A stretch of 46,658 nt of DNA, taken from positions 1 through 46,658 of the forward strand of contig NZ_JANINM010000178.1 of assembly GCF_024509055.1 (NCBI RefSeq), given 5' to 3'. The stretch comes from Mesorhizobium sp. (lineage in GTDB: Bacteria > Pseudomonadota > Alphaproteobacteria > Rhizobiales > Rhizobiaceae). The notes beneath the pieces were generated by a model. The model saw only the letters and a list, made by a program, of their open reading frames with translations. It had not been told where the DNA came from and did no database searches. The position numbers were made by a program, and so were the translations under genes. Each line of letters begins with the position of its first letter. The stretch's first letter is position 1. This document shows positions 1 through 9,255 of this stretch, piece by piece.

Positions 1-531
1 GGCCGACGAAGCTCAAGCATCACATCGCGCATGCGAGCTACATCGCGCCCGACGATATTGCCCGCTTCGCCGAGCTTGGCGTAGTCGCCGACCTTTCGCC
101 CTTCCTCTGGTATCCGACCAGCTTCCTCGAAGGCCACAAGCAGACCATGGGCGAGGCGCGCGCGCTGCGCTTCTGGCCGAACAAGGACCTGCTGGCGGCC
201 GGCGCGCTGCTTGCCGGCGGTTCAGACTGGCCGGTGATGCCGAACCCCGATCCGTGGGACGGCATCGAGGGGCTGGTGACGCGCCGCAATCCGAGCGGCG
301 AATTCCCCAGCGCGTCGCTATGGCCGGAGCAGGCGATCGACGTCGCCACCGCGCTCGAAATCTTCACCATCAACTCCGCCCGTGCCATCGGCCTTTCCGA
401 CACTGTCGGTTCGATCGAGATCGGCAAGTCGGCCGACCTGATCGTGCTCGACCGCAACGTGCTGGAAACGCCGGCCGGGGATCTCGCGGACACCAAGGTG
501 CTGACGACTTATTTCGAGGGGAGGGTGGTCT

Positions 532-545
<14 letters not shown>
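1..545 (+). CDS. Amidohydrolase family 3 protein, C-terminal part (5' truncated by window)
   Basis: The open frame enters the window at base 3 and ends at TGA 543-545, so only the last ~180 residues are present. The visible part holds HHIAHASYIAPDDIARF followed by ELGVVADLSPFLWYP, then GGSDWPVMPNPDPWDGIEG and a C-terminal GSIEIGKSADLIVLDRN. These match the late metal-ligand histidine, the conserved Asp strand and the closing beta-sandwich 'GxIxxGKxADLxVLD' signature of amidohydrolase family 3 (YtcJ-like) metal-dependent amidases. Known for the family: hydrolysis of amide or related C-N bonds using one or two divalent metals. The exact substrate cannot be read. The stop lies 11 bases inside the following COG0523 GTPase gene, so the two are translationally coupled. 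Linkage to a metal chaperone and a Liv-type importer suggests a metal-dependent hydrolase acting on an imported compound (inference). Confidence 0.85.
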
Positions 546-1620
<1,075 letters not shown>

Positions 1621-1655
1621 CCGAAATACGCATGACAAAAATGGGAGAGTGAAAC

Positions 1656-2840
1656 ATGCAATGGAAATTGAGACTTCTCGCGGCGGCACTGGCCGGCATC
1701 GGTCTTGCCGCCATGGCCGGCACCGCCTCCGCCGCCGGCCCGACCTGCAAGGGCGGCGCGATCAAGGTCGGCGCCATATCGACCATCACCGGGCCGGCCG
1801 ACTTCTCTGAAGTGCCGAAGGCGACGCAGGCCGCCTTCGATGCGGTGAATGCCGCCGGCGGCATCAACGGCTGCAAGATCGATTATACGATCGCCGACGA
1901 CAAGGCCGATCCGGCGGTGGCCGCCCAGGCCGCGCGCGACCTGATTGACAACAAGGAAGCCGTAGCGCTCGTCGGGTCGGCCAGCCTGCTCGACTGCGCC
2001 GTCAACTCGGCCACCTACAGCCGCAAGAAGATCCTTTCGGTGCAGGGTCTGGGCGTCGACGCCGCCTGCTTCTCCTCGCCCAATGTCGCGCCGGTCAATG
2101 TCGGCCCTTACACGCTGTCAACGGCAATGGCCTACTACGCCGCCAACGAGCTGAAGGCGAAGAAGCTCTGCGCCTTCTTCATCATCATCGGTGGCACCCA
2201 GGAGGCCTACAAGAAGGCGATCGAGAACTGGGAGAAGATCAGCGGCCAGAAGATCCACCTGATCGACCTGACACTGCCCTTCCAGGGCGATCTGACGCCC
2301 TACGTCATCAAGGCGCGCGACGCCGGCTGCGACGCGGTGCTCACCAACCAGGTCGAGCCGCAGGTGGTGCAGCTGATCAAGACGGTCGATGCCCAGAAGA
2401 TCACCGGCATCAACTGGCTGTTCCTGGCGCCGGGCTACACCGAGCAGGTCGCCAAGGCGCTCGCCGACACCAAGCAGCCGATCTATGTCGGCACCGAATG
2501 GGAGCCCTACACCGAGAAGAACTCGGCCGCCAACGCGCAGTGGATCGCCGACATGCAGAAGGCGAACCGGCCGCTCACGGCCTTCTCGCAGGGCGGCTAC
2601 CTCGCCGCCGAGCTGTTCCTCAAGGTGGTCGCCTCGATCGACGGCGAGGTCACGCGCGAAAGCGTCGCCAAGGCGCTGCATGACATGCAGCCGCTCACCA
2701 ACCCGCTCGCCGGCTCGCCATATGTCTTCGGCAAGGCCAAGACGCATTCGCCGATGCAGGCCACCAAGGTGATGAAGCTCGAGGCCGGCGCCTGGAAGGT
2801 CGAGACGCCGGACTGGGTCGTGCTGCCGCAGGCCAAGTAA
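1656..2840 (+). CDS. Branched-chain amino acid-type ABC transporter, periplasmic binding protein
   Basis: A 394-residue periplasmic binding protein of the LivK/amide-binding (Peripla_BP_6) class. Residues 1-26 form a Sec signal peptide (basic MQWKLR, hydrophobic core, cleavage near TASA-A). The mature protein begins with IKVGAISTITGP, the standard first strand of this class, followed by AAFDAVNAAGGING and the two-lobe fold. It has several cysteines (CKGG, LLDCAVN, DAACFS, KLCAFF, AGCDA), which is more than usual and allows disulfides in the periplasm. A good ribosome site (GGGAGAG, 1642-1648) precedes ATG 1656. It is followed 117 bases later by the cognate permease genes and preceded by the amidohydrolase and COG0523 GTPase. 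Ligand: an amino acid, amide or urea-like compound by family. The specific ligand is not determinable. Confidence 0.9.
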   Translation: MQWKLRLLAAALAGIGLAAMAGTASAAGPTCKGGAIKVGAISTITGPADFSEVPKATQAAFDAVNAAGGINGCKIDYTIADDKADPAVAAQAARDLIDNKEAVALVGSASLLDCAVNSATYSRKKILSVQGLGVDAACFSSPNVAPVNVGPYTLSTAMAYYAANELKAKKLCAFFIIIGGTQEAYKKAIENWEKISGQKIHLIDLTLPFQGDLTPYVIKARDAGCDAVLTNQVEPQVVQLIKTVDAQKITGINWLFLAPGYTEQVAKALADTKQPIYVGTEWEPYTEKNSAANAQWIADMQKANRPLTAFSQGGYLAAELFLKVVASIDGEVTRESVAKALHDMQPLTNPLAGSPYVFGKAKTHSPMQATKVMKLEAGAWKVETPDWVVLPQAK

Positions 2841-2856
2841 GATCCTCCCGGGCGTT

Positions 2857-2924
2857 GGCGCCGCCTCTCGCTGCCGGCTTCTCTCTCCGGAGAGAATGTC
2901 CGGCAGGGACGAAGAGGCGGCGCC
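2857..2924 (+). promoter_or_regulatory. Three-tier intercistronic hairpin between binding protein and permease genes
   Basis: Perfect 11-base arms GGCGCCGCCTC (2857-2867) and GAGGCGGCGCC (2914-2924) enclose 7-base arms CTGCCGG (2871-2877) and CCGGCAG (2900-2906). These in turn enclose the palindrome TCTCTCCGGAGAGA (2882-2895). No U-run follows, so it is more likely an mRNA-stabilising or attenuating structure than a full terminator. It would let the binding protein be made in excess over the membrane subunits. Confidence 0.7.
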
Positions 2925-2957
2925 GACCTCGACAGGTTGTTTCAAACTGGGAAGCCG

Positions 2958-3827
2958 ATGAACGCATTGCTCACATCCGCCGTGGCGGGGCTGACGGCCG
3001 GGGGCACCTATGCCCTGCTCGGCGTATGCGCCGTCTTTACTTACCGGCTCGTCGCCGTGGTGAATTTCACCGGGGCCGCGATCGGCACTGCAGGCACCTT
3101 CGTGCTGATCGCGCTTTACGAGGCCGGTTTCCCGATCTGGCCCTCGGTGCTGGCGGGCATTGCGGCCGGCACGCTGACCGGTGTCGCTGTCGGCTACATC
3201 ATGACGCGGTGGTTCGGCGAGGCGAGCGCCTCGACCAAGGCGGCGGTGACGGTGGCGCTGCTCGTCGGCCTGATCGCTGTCGGATTGCGCCTCACCGGCG
3301 GCCAGCACCCGCACAACATGCCGGATCTTTTTCCGGGCTCGGCGTTCCGTCTGGCAGGCGTCGAGGTGACCATCGCCTCGGTGCTCACCATCGGGCTGGC
3401 GGTGCTGTTCACCATCCTTTCCGACCTCTTCCTGAACAGGACCAAGGTCGGCCTCAATCTTCGCGCCCTGGCCGACCGGCCCATGGCCGCCGAACTGCTC
3501 GGCGTGCGCGTGCAGCTCCTGTCCCTGCTGGTGTGGGGCATGACCGGCGCCTTCACCACTTTCGCGCTGATGATCATCGCGCCGCAGCGCTCGCCGAATT
3601 TCATGACCCTCAGCCTGCTCGTGGTGCCGGCGCTCGCCGCCGCGCTCGTCGGCGTCTTCCGCAGCTTCTGGTGGACGCTGGCCGGCGGCATCGCGCTCGG
3701 CGTCGTCGAAGGGCTTGCGAGTTCCGTCGACAGCATCAGCCAGTATCGCAGCGCCATACCCTTCCTGGTGGTGCTTGCCGTTCTCCTCTGGTCGCAGCGG
3801 GAGGCCCGCTGGGATGAAGCGCGCTAA
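2958..3827 (+). CDS. Branched-chain amino acid-type ABC transporter permease (LivH family)
   Basis: A 289-residue integral membrane permease with about eight hydrophobic segments. It begins NALLTSAVAGLTAGGTYALLG, carries the LivH-type segment VVNFTGAAIGTAGTFVLI near residues 35-55, and has the cytoplasmic coupling region LNLRALADRPMAAELLGV near residue 170. I chose ATG 2958 rather than the TTG 21 bases upstream because a purine-rich GGGAAG stands at the right distance and the family starts close to the first membrane helix. It forms the membrane channel with the LivM half of the next gene, whose start overlaps its last 14 bases. Function is import across the inner membrane of the ligand bound by the upstream periplasmic protein. 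Confidence 0.9.
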   Translation: MNALLTSAVAGLTAGGTYALLGVCAVFTYRLVAVVNFTGAAIGTAGTFVLIALYEAGFPIWPSVLAGIAAGTLTGVAVGYIMTRWFGEASASTKAAVTVALLVGLIAVGLRLTGGQHPHNMPDLFPGSAFRLAGVEVTIASVLTIGLAVLFTILSDLFLNRTKVGLNLRALADRPMAAELLGVRVQLLSLLVWGMTGAFTTFALMIIAPQRSPNFMTLSLLVVPALAAALVGVFRSFWWTLAGGIALGVVEGLASSVDSISQYRSAIPFLVVLAVLLWSQREARWDEAR

Positions 3828-5532
3828 TCTTCGGGCCTCGTTGACCCTCATCGTCGTGGCGCTGGTCGCCGGCGGCGTCGCCTATGCCGGCTTGCTGCCG
3901 TCCTACTGGGTGTTCCTTGCAACCTCGGTGCTGATCACCGGTGTCGCGCTGCAGAGCCTCGGCCTCGTCGCCGGCCGCACCGGCATGATCGCTCTATGCC
4001 AGATGTCGTTCGCCGGCGTCGGCGCCTGGACGGTCGGCTATCTGAACCTCGCCGAGGCGCCGGGCGGCCTGGCGGCCTGGATCCTGATAGGCGGCCTTGC
4101 GGCGGTGCCGTTCGGCGTCGCGATCGGCCTGCCGGCGCTGCGGTTGCGCGGCATCAATCTGGCCATCGTCACGCTCTCCTTCGCGACCGCCTTCGACACC
4201 ATCCTGGCGACGATGACCTATCCCGGCCAGACCGACTTCCTGCAGGTGCCGCGTCCTGAACTGTTCGATACCGACGAAGGCTATTTCGTCTTCGTGCTGC
4301 TGTTCTACGTGGCGATCGCCGTGGCGCTCGAAATCATCAGCCGCTCGCGGCTCGGCGCGTCCTGGCTGGCGGTCCGGCATTCGGAGCGCGCCGCCGCCGC
4401 CCACGGCGTCAGCATCGCCACCGCAAAGCTCTCGGCCTTCGCCATAAGCGCCTTTGTCGCTGGCATCTCGGGCGGCCTGCTCGCCGGCTATCTGGGCACA
4501 CTCGTCGCCGAAAATTTCGGCATGATGCAGTCATTGTCGCTCTATGCCGTTTCGGTGATGACCGGCGCGCATTTCGCCGAGGGCGCGATTATCGGTGGCC
4601 TGCTCGTCGTCATGTTCCCGGAAATACTGCGCCGGCTGGACTGGCCGCAGGATATCGGCAACGTGCTGTTCGCCATCGGCGCGACGCAGGCGCTGTCGAC
4701 CGGCGAGACGATGAGCGAGACCTTCCGGCGCCAGTTCCGCAAGCTGCTGCCCGCCCGCGCGCCGAAAGTCGCGACTGGATCGGCGCAGGACCTGCCGGCC
4801 GCGGTCGAACGCGCCACCGGTCCGGCGCTCAGCATAGACGGGCTCACGGTTCGCTACGGCAGCGTCGTCGCCCTCAACAATGTCAGCCTGTCTGTTGCCG
4901 CGGGCACGGTGGCCGGGCTGATCGGCCCGAACGGCGCCGGCAAGTCGACCTTCATCGATGCCGTCGCCGGTTTCCTGTCATCCTACCAGGGCAGCGTCAG
5001 TTTGGGCGGCCGACCGCTCGAAGGCGTGTCGGCGCATCAGCGTGCCCGCGCCGGCGTTCGCCGCACGTGGCAGACCAACCGCATCGCGCCGGAGCTCACC
5101 GTCGGCGGATATCTCGCGCTCGCGGCCAAGGGACTGACGGCGAGCCAGACCAAAGCGGTGCTCGATTGGTTGGATTGCCCGCATCCCGACACGCTGGTGG
5201 CATCGGTCGATGCCGGCACAAGGCGGTTGCTCGATGTCGCCGGCGTCGTCGCCGCCCGTCCAGCCGTGGTCTTGCTCGACGAACCGGCTGCCGGCCAGTC
5301 GCATGAGGAAACGCTGCGCCTTGGCCAGCGTATCGCCGAGATCCCGAAACTGTTCGGCTCGGCCGTGCTGCTGGTCGAGCACGACATGGATCTGGTCCGC
5401 GCGGCCTGCTCGGAGATCACCGTGCTCGACTTCGGCCAGGTCATCGCTTCCGGGCCGCCGGCCAGGGTCTTGAGTGAGCGCGCGGTGAAGAAAGCCTATC
5501 TCGGCATCGAGGAGGAGAGCGTCGCGGCATGA
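3814..5532 (+). CDS. Fused branched-chain ABC permease (LivM) and ATPase (LivG)
   Basis: A single 572-residue protein with two parts. Residues 1-~315 form a LivM permease (LQSLGLVAGRTGMIALCQMSF, GLPALRLRGINLAIVTLSFA). Residues ~335-572 form a LivG-type ATPase with Walker A GPNGAGKST at about 371-379 and Walker B VVLLDEPAAGQS at about 484-495, then LVEHDMDLV with the switch histidine. Fused LivM-LivG proteins are known in proteobacteria. The odd feature is the ABC signature. The usual LSYGQQRR is replaced by SVDAGTRRLLDVAGVVA, which keeps only the Gly, and the interval between Walker A and the signature is short. One of the two ATP sites may therefore be weak, with LivF carrying the complete site (inference). 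ATG 3814 overlaps livH; the stop overlaps livF in ATGA. Confidence 0.9.
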   Translation: MKRANLRASLTLIVVALVAGGVAYAGLLPSYWVFLATSVLITGVALQSLGLVAGRTGMIALCQMSFAGVGAWTVGYLNLAEAPGGLAAWILIGGLAAVPFGVAIGLPALRLRGINLAIVTLSFATAFDTILATMTYPGQTDFLQVPRPELFDTDEGYFVFVLLFYVAIAVALEIISRSRLGASWLAVRHSERAAAAHGVSIATAKLSAFAISAFVAGISGGLLAGYLGTLVAENFGMMQSLSLYAVSVMTGAHFAEGAIIGGLLVVMFPEILRRLDWPQDIGNVLFAIGATQALSTGETMSETFRRQFRKLLPARAPKVATGSAQDLPAAVERATGPALSIDGLTVRYGSVVALNNVSLSVAAGTVAGLIGPNGAGKSTFIDAVAGFLSSYQGSVSLGGRPLEGVSAHQRARAGVRRTWQTNRIAPELTVGGYLALAAKGLTASQTKAVLDWLDCPHPDTLVASVDAGTRRLLDVAGVVAARPAVVLLDEPAAGQSHEETLRLGQRIAEIPKLFGSAVLLVEHDMDLVRAACSEITVLDFGQVIASGPPARVLSERAVKKAYLGIEEESVAA

Positions 5533-6242
5533 GCAGGCTCGTCGTTTCCAACCTGTCGATCAATCGCGCCGAACTGCCGGTCGTCTCCTCGCTCGACCTT
5601 GTCGCCGAAAGCGGCGCGATCAGTGTCGTGCTCGGCGCCAACGGCGCCGGCAAGACGACGCTGCTGGAAGGCCTGTCGGGCATCATCCCGGTCGCAGGCG
5701 GCACCATCGCCATCGACGGCCGGGAGTTGCAGAAGGCGCGTCCGGGCGCCCGCTCGCGCGAAGGGCTTGCCCATGTCGAGCAGGGCCGCACCGTCTTCCG
5801 CCAGCTGACGACGGAAGAGAATTTGCGCGTCAGCCTGCATCCGGGCGCCGACATCGCGGAAGCCTATGCGCTGTTTCCCGAGCTGGTGCAGCGCCGTACC
5901 GTGAAAGCGAGCCTGCTGTCTGGCGGCGAACAGCAGATGCTGGTCATTGCAAGGGCGCTTCTCACCCGCCCCAAGGTGCTGCTGATCGACGAGATGTCGG
6001 CCGGCCTGGCGCCTGTCATCGTCACGCGGCTGATGACGGCGGTGCGCAAGCTCGCTGACGACGGGCTGGCGGTGGTTCTGGTCGAGCAGTTCGCAGCCCT
6101 TGCGCTGTCGATCGGCAACGGCGCCTATGTCATGCGCCGCGGCCGCGTCGTCTATGACGGCGACTGCGCAAAGCTCCGGCAATCGCCGGATGAATTGCAC
6201 AGGCTCTACCTTGGCGGAGCGGAAGCCAACGCCTCGGCCTGA
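5529..6242 (+). CDS. Branched-chain amino acid-type ABC transporter ATP-binding protein (LivF family)
   Basis: A 237-residue cytoplasmic ATPase. Walker A is GANGAGKTT (residues ~37-45), the Q-loop region is HVEQGRTVFRQLT, the signature is the canonical LLSGGEQQMLVIARALL, Walker B is VLLIDEMSAGLAP, and the switch region LVEQF has Gln in place of His, as is usual in LivF. It starts in a 4-base ATGA overlap with the fused permease-ATPase and closes the operon. It pairs with the LivG-like half of the preceding protein, whose signature motif is degenerate, so the complete signature here probably supports most of the ATP turnover. The 150 bases downstream hold the promoter region of the next operon, and I see no strong terminator there. 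Confidence 0.92.
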   Translation: MSRLVVSNLSINRAELPVVSSLDLVAESGAISVVLGANGAGKTTLLEGLSGIIPVAGGTIAIDGRELQKARPGARSREGLAHVEQGRTVFRQLTTEENLRVSLHPGADIAEAYALFPELVQRRTVKASLLSGGEQQMLVIARALLTRPKVLLIDEMSAGLAPVIVTRLMTAVRKLADDGLAVVLVEQFAALALSIGNGAYVMRRGRVVYDGDCAKLRQSPDELHRLYLGGAEANASA

Positions 6243-6364
6243 CTTTCGCGGAGCCATCACATACTGCTTTGTCAGTAGGGCAACGGAACGTTAGACAAGG
6301 CCTCAACTTTACGGCATCCGGAGCTACACCAACGCACCGCAAACGGCTATCAATCGTCGCGACA

Positions 6365-6382
6365 TCATGATTGGAATCATGA
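6365..6382 (+). promoter_or_regulatory. Perfect palindrome TCATGATT-GG-AATCATGA before the five-gene operon
   Basis: Eight-base arms separated by two bases lie directly upstream of the SWIM-protein gene. The last two bases of the right arm merge with the GAGAGG ribosome site (6381-6386) for TTG 6393. It could be a repressor operator, or an RNA hairpin partly hiding the ribosome site. No regulator is encoded next to it. Confidence 0.5.
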
Positions 6383-6392
6383 GAGGCGCGGC

Positions 6393-7793
6393 TTGCAGCT
6401 GGATTTGAAGACAATCGAGGCTTTGGCCCCCGACCAGGCCTCGCTTGGCGCCGCCGCCAAGCTGACGAAGCGATCGAACTGGCCCCGCCTCGAAGCGCAT
6501 GATCAACTGCCGCTGATCTGGGGCGAATGCCAGGGTTCCGGTTCGAATCCTTATCGCGTCGCGTTCGACACGTCGGATCACGGCTATAAATGCACTTGTC
6601 CGTCGCGGAAATTCCCGTGCAAGCACATCTTGGCGCTGGCATGGATCGGCGCGACGGCGCCGGCCAGTTTCGCCCCCGTCGGCCAGACGCCGGACTGGGT
6701 GAACGACTGGCTCGGCCGCCGCCGCAAGCCCGGGCAACCGACGGCCCAACCGGTAGCGCGCGCGGAAGGCAAAAGCATCGACGACGCTTCGCGGCCCCAG
6801 GAGAGCGCTCCGGCGGAAGACGCCGCGGCTGCCGAGCGCCGCGAGGAAGCACAGCGCAAGCGCGCCGAGGACACGCGCAGCGCCGTCTCGGCGGGGCTCG
6901 ACGAGCTAGATCAATGGGTGGCCGACCAGCTTCGGCTCGGACTTGCCGGTTTTGTCGACGCCAGCAGCGAGCGCTGCCGCCGCATCGCGGCCAGGCTCGT
7001 CGACCTCAAGGCGACCGCACTTGCCGGCCGCATCGACGAACTGCCGGCGCGGCTGATGGCGTTGCGCGGCGAAGAGCGGCCGGATGCCGCGATCCGCGAG
7101 CTTGGCAAATTGGTGCTGCTCGCCAAGGCCTGGCGCTTGGCGCCCGACGATGCCGAACTGAAGCGCCTGGTTTCGTCGTCGGAAACACGCGACCAGATAC
7201 TCGCCAATCCGGACGCGCTCCAGGTCGAGAGCGACTGGGAGGTGCTCGGCGAGAAGATCGAGACCCGCCGCGACGGGCTGGTCAGTCACGCGACATGGCT
7301 CCTCGATCTGAAAACCTCCGCTCCGCGCTTTGCCGTCCTCCTTGACTTCTTTCCCGCCTCGGCCGGCCGGCGGTCCGGCGCCTTTGCGCCGGGAGACCGC
7401 TTCAAGGCCAGGCTGGTTTTCTATCCATCGCGCAATCCGTTGCGGGCACTCGTCGCGGAAAGGCTAGGCAATGCCGCGCCGGGCAGTTGGCCCGATTTTG
7501 CGCCGGACGCGGCCGGCGATCCGCTGGCCGCTTACGCCGCCTTCCAGGACGGCGCGCCATGGCAGTCGGACTGCCCGGTCATCCTGCCGGCCGGCGCCAT
7601 CGCGCTGGATGAGAAGGAAGGCGCCTGGTGGCAGGCGGCGAGCGATCCGCACGGCATCGCGCTGCCTGTGGCGGGTTCCGTCAGTCCGACTCTGCTGGGG
7701 CTCGATCTTGCGGCGACGGCGGCGCTCTGGAATGGCGCCAGGCTCGAGCTACTGGCATCGCAAAGCAGCATCGGGAGGCTCGATCTGTCATGA
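6393..7793 (+). CDS. SWIM zinc-finger protein of a MoxR/VWA five-gene operon
   Basis: A 466-residue protein that starts with TTG 6393 behind GAGAGG. The SWIM zinc finger CxCx6CxH is at residues 67-78 (C67, C69, C76, H78; YKCTCPSRKFPCKHILAL). A charged, Ala/Glu-rich linker (~residues 108-165) leads to a helical central region and a C-terminal part I do not recognise. SWIM fingers bind nucleic acid or protein partners. Here the finger lies near the N terminus, as in the proteins encoded beside MoxR ATPases, and I recall E. coli YehQ as the comparable SWIM member of the yehLMPQ group. It opens the operon and overlaps the DUF5691 gene by 4 bases. Role: probably the substrate- or DNA-recognition component of the set (inference). 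The finger call is firm; the function is unknown. Confidence 0.85.
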   Translation: MQLDLKTIEALAPDQASLGAAAKLTKRSNWPRLEAHDQLPLIWGECQGSGSNPYRVAFDTSDHGYKCTCPSRKFPCKHILALAWIGATAPASFAPVGQTPDWVNDWLGRRRKPGQPTAQPVARAEGKSIDDASRPQESAPAEDAAAAERREEAQRKRAEDTRSAVSAGLDELDQWVADQLRLGLAGFVDASSERCRRIAARLVDLKATALAGRIDELPARLMALRGEERPDAAIRELGKLVLLAKAWRLAPDDAELKRLVSSSETRDQILANPDALQVESDWEVLGEKIETRRDGLVSHATWLLDLKTSAPRFAVLLDFFPASAGRRSGAFAPGDRFKARLVFYPSRNPLRALVAERLGNAAPGSWPDFAPDAAGDPLAAYAAFQDGAPWQSDCPVILPAGAIALDEKEGAWWQAASDPHGIALPVAGSVSPTLLGLDLAATAALWNGARLELLASQSSIGRLDLS

Positions 7794-9235
7794 ACGAGCT
7801 GGAGCTGGACGGATTGGCGAGATTGCGCGACGGCTGGATTTCCGGTGGCGCGGGTTTCGAACTTGCGCCCGCCGAATGGAAGGAAGTGGCCGCTGCCTCC
7901 AGCCCCGACGAGCAGGAGCGCCGGCTGCTGGCGATAGCCGCGCAGGCGCTGGACGTTGCGCTTCGGCCGGCCGCGCCGAAAACGTTGAAGCGGCGCCCGC
8001 CGCTGCCGGTGCTCGCGCTGCCGATGCTTCCTGAACGGCTGCGGCCGCCGCTGCGTGCGGCAATGAAGTATGCAGCCGATGCGAGGCTCAAAACGCGCGT
8101 GGCCACGCTCGTAGCCAGCCGCGGCTTTGTCACCCATCCGATGGATTGGATGCCCGCCGCGTCATATCAGGAAAGTCCGGAGGTCTATGCCCCCTGGGTA
8201 GACTGGCAGGCAGGCGCGGCTAGCGAAAAACAGTCCCGGCGCGAGCATCTGACCGCAGAAAGCTGGGATGATTTCTATCCCTCTGCGCGCCGCACGGCTT
8301 TGGTCGAGCTGCGGCGCACCATGCCCGCCCTGGCGCGAACTCTTATCGAGACGAAAGGGGCAAGCGAGCCTGCGGAGATCAGGCTTGCGCTCATCGAACT
8401 CATGCGCTTCGGCTTGGGCGCCGACGATATTCCGTTCCTGAAAAGCCTCTCCGCCGATCGCTCAGGCAAGGTGCGCGAAATGGCCGGCCGGCTCCTGGCA
8501 AGGCTGGGGGAACACGGCAATTCGGCTGACGGGGGGTCGGAGGATTCGACAGTCGAGCTCGCAGCTTTCATCGAGGAAGGCAAATCCGGCTTCATCCGCC
8601 GTCGCGCAACCTATGCGCCGATAAAGCCCAAGTCACAGGCGCAACAGGCACGTCGCGCCGACTTGTTCGCTTCCTGCTACTTCGGCGATCTCGTCGCGCG
8701 CTTCGGCAAGACGGAGCCCGATTTCATCGGCGCATGGCAGTTCGGTGTCGATGACGGGGCCGATCTCTTCCTCGTTCGTATGGTCGCGGGGTCCGGCGGC
8801 GATGCGGCGGTGGCCTCTCTGGCGGATCTGCTTGTCGCCGCTGGAGGCAGGCTCGCGTTTCTCGCGCTCCAGCTGATGTCGCGTTTGGAAAGCGGCAGGA
8901 AGCGTGTCTTGATCAGGCAGCTCCTGAATGACGCGCAAAATCCGGCCGCGCTCAACTCGGTCGAAGGCGCGGAAGCAGGCTGGCTGGAATGGGGCGACCT
9001 CGCCAACGGCAAAACGCTTTCGGCGCTGCGATCCGCTGTCTCGGGTGACAACGACGTCATGAAAAGGAACGCCGAGCAACATCTCGAAACCATAGGATTT
9101 CTGGCCAATCCTGTGACAGCGGAAAAATTGATCGACGAGGTCGTCTCCGCCGGTCTGCCGCCCGCATCGCCATCGCTCAGCCTGCTGCGGCTCAACGCTG
9201 CGCTGACCGAAAGTCCTTCCCATTCCCCCAGATGA
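7790..9235 (+). CDS. DUF5691-like HEAT-repeat-type protein of the MoxR/VWA operon
   Basis: A 481-residue soluble helical protein. ATG 7790 was chosen because GGGAGG stands at 7773-7778 and it forms an ATGA overlap with the SWIM gene; the frame is open further upstream but only as a shadow of that gene. The N-terminal half has PVLALPMLPERLRPPL and ASRGFVTHPMDWMP, which resemble the DUF5691 pattern of conserved short 'LP' motifs. The middle (ELMRFGLGADDIPFLKSLSA then DRSGKVREMAGRLLARL, residues ~205-242) reads like a HEAT-type repeat with the DRSxxVRxxAxxLLAxL consensus of DUF5691. No catalytic motif is visible. Such helical-repeat proteins usually act as scaffolds, so a bridge between the SWIM protein and the ATPase is plausible (inference). 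The family assignment is from memory of the consensus. Confidence 0.75.
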   Translation: MNELELDGLARLRDGWISGGAGFELAPAEWKEVAAASSPDEQERRLLAIAAQALDVALRPAAPKTLKRRPPLPVLALPMLPERLRPPLRAAMKYAADARLKTRVATLVASRGFVTHPMDWMPAASYQESPEVYAPWVDWQAGAASEKQSRREHLTAESWDDFYPSARRTALVELRRTMPALARTLIETKGASEPAEIRLALIELMRFGLGADDIPFLKSLSADRSGKVREMAGRLLARLGEHGNSADGGSEDSTVELAAFIEEGKSGFIRRRATYAPIKPKSQAQQARRADLFASCYFGDLVARFGKTEPDFIGAWQFGVDDGADLFLVRMVAGSGGDAAVASLADLLVAAGGRLAFLALQLMSRLESGRKRVLIRQLLNDAQNPAALNSVEGAEAGWLEWGDLANGKTLSALRSAVSGDNDVMKRNAEQHLETIGFLANPVTAEKLIDEVVSAGLPPASPSLSLLRLNAALTESPSHSPR

Positions 9236-9255
9236 GCAATCCGGAGAAAGATCGC

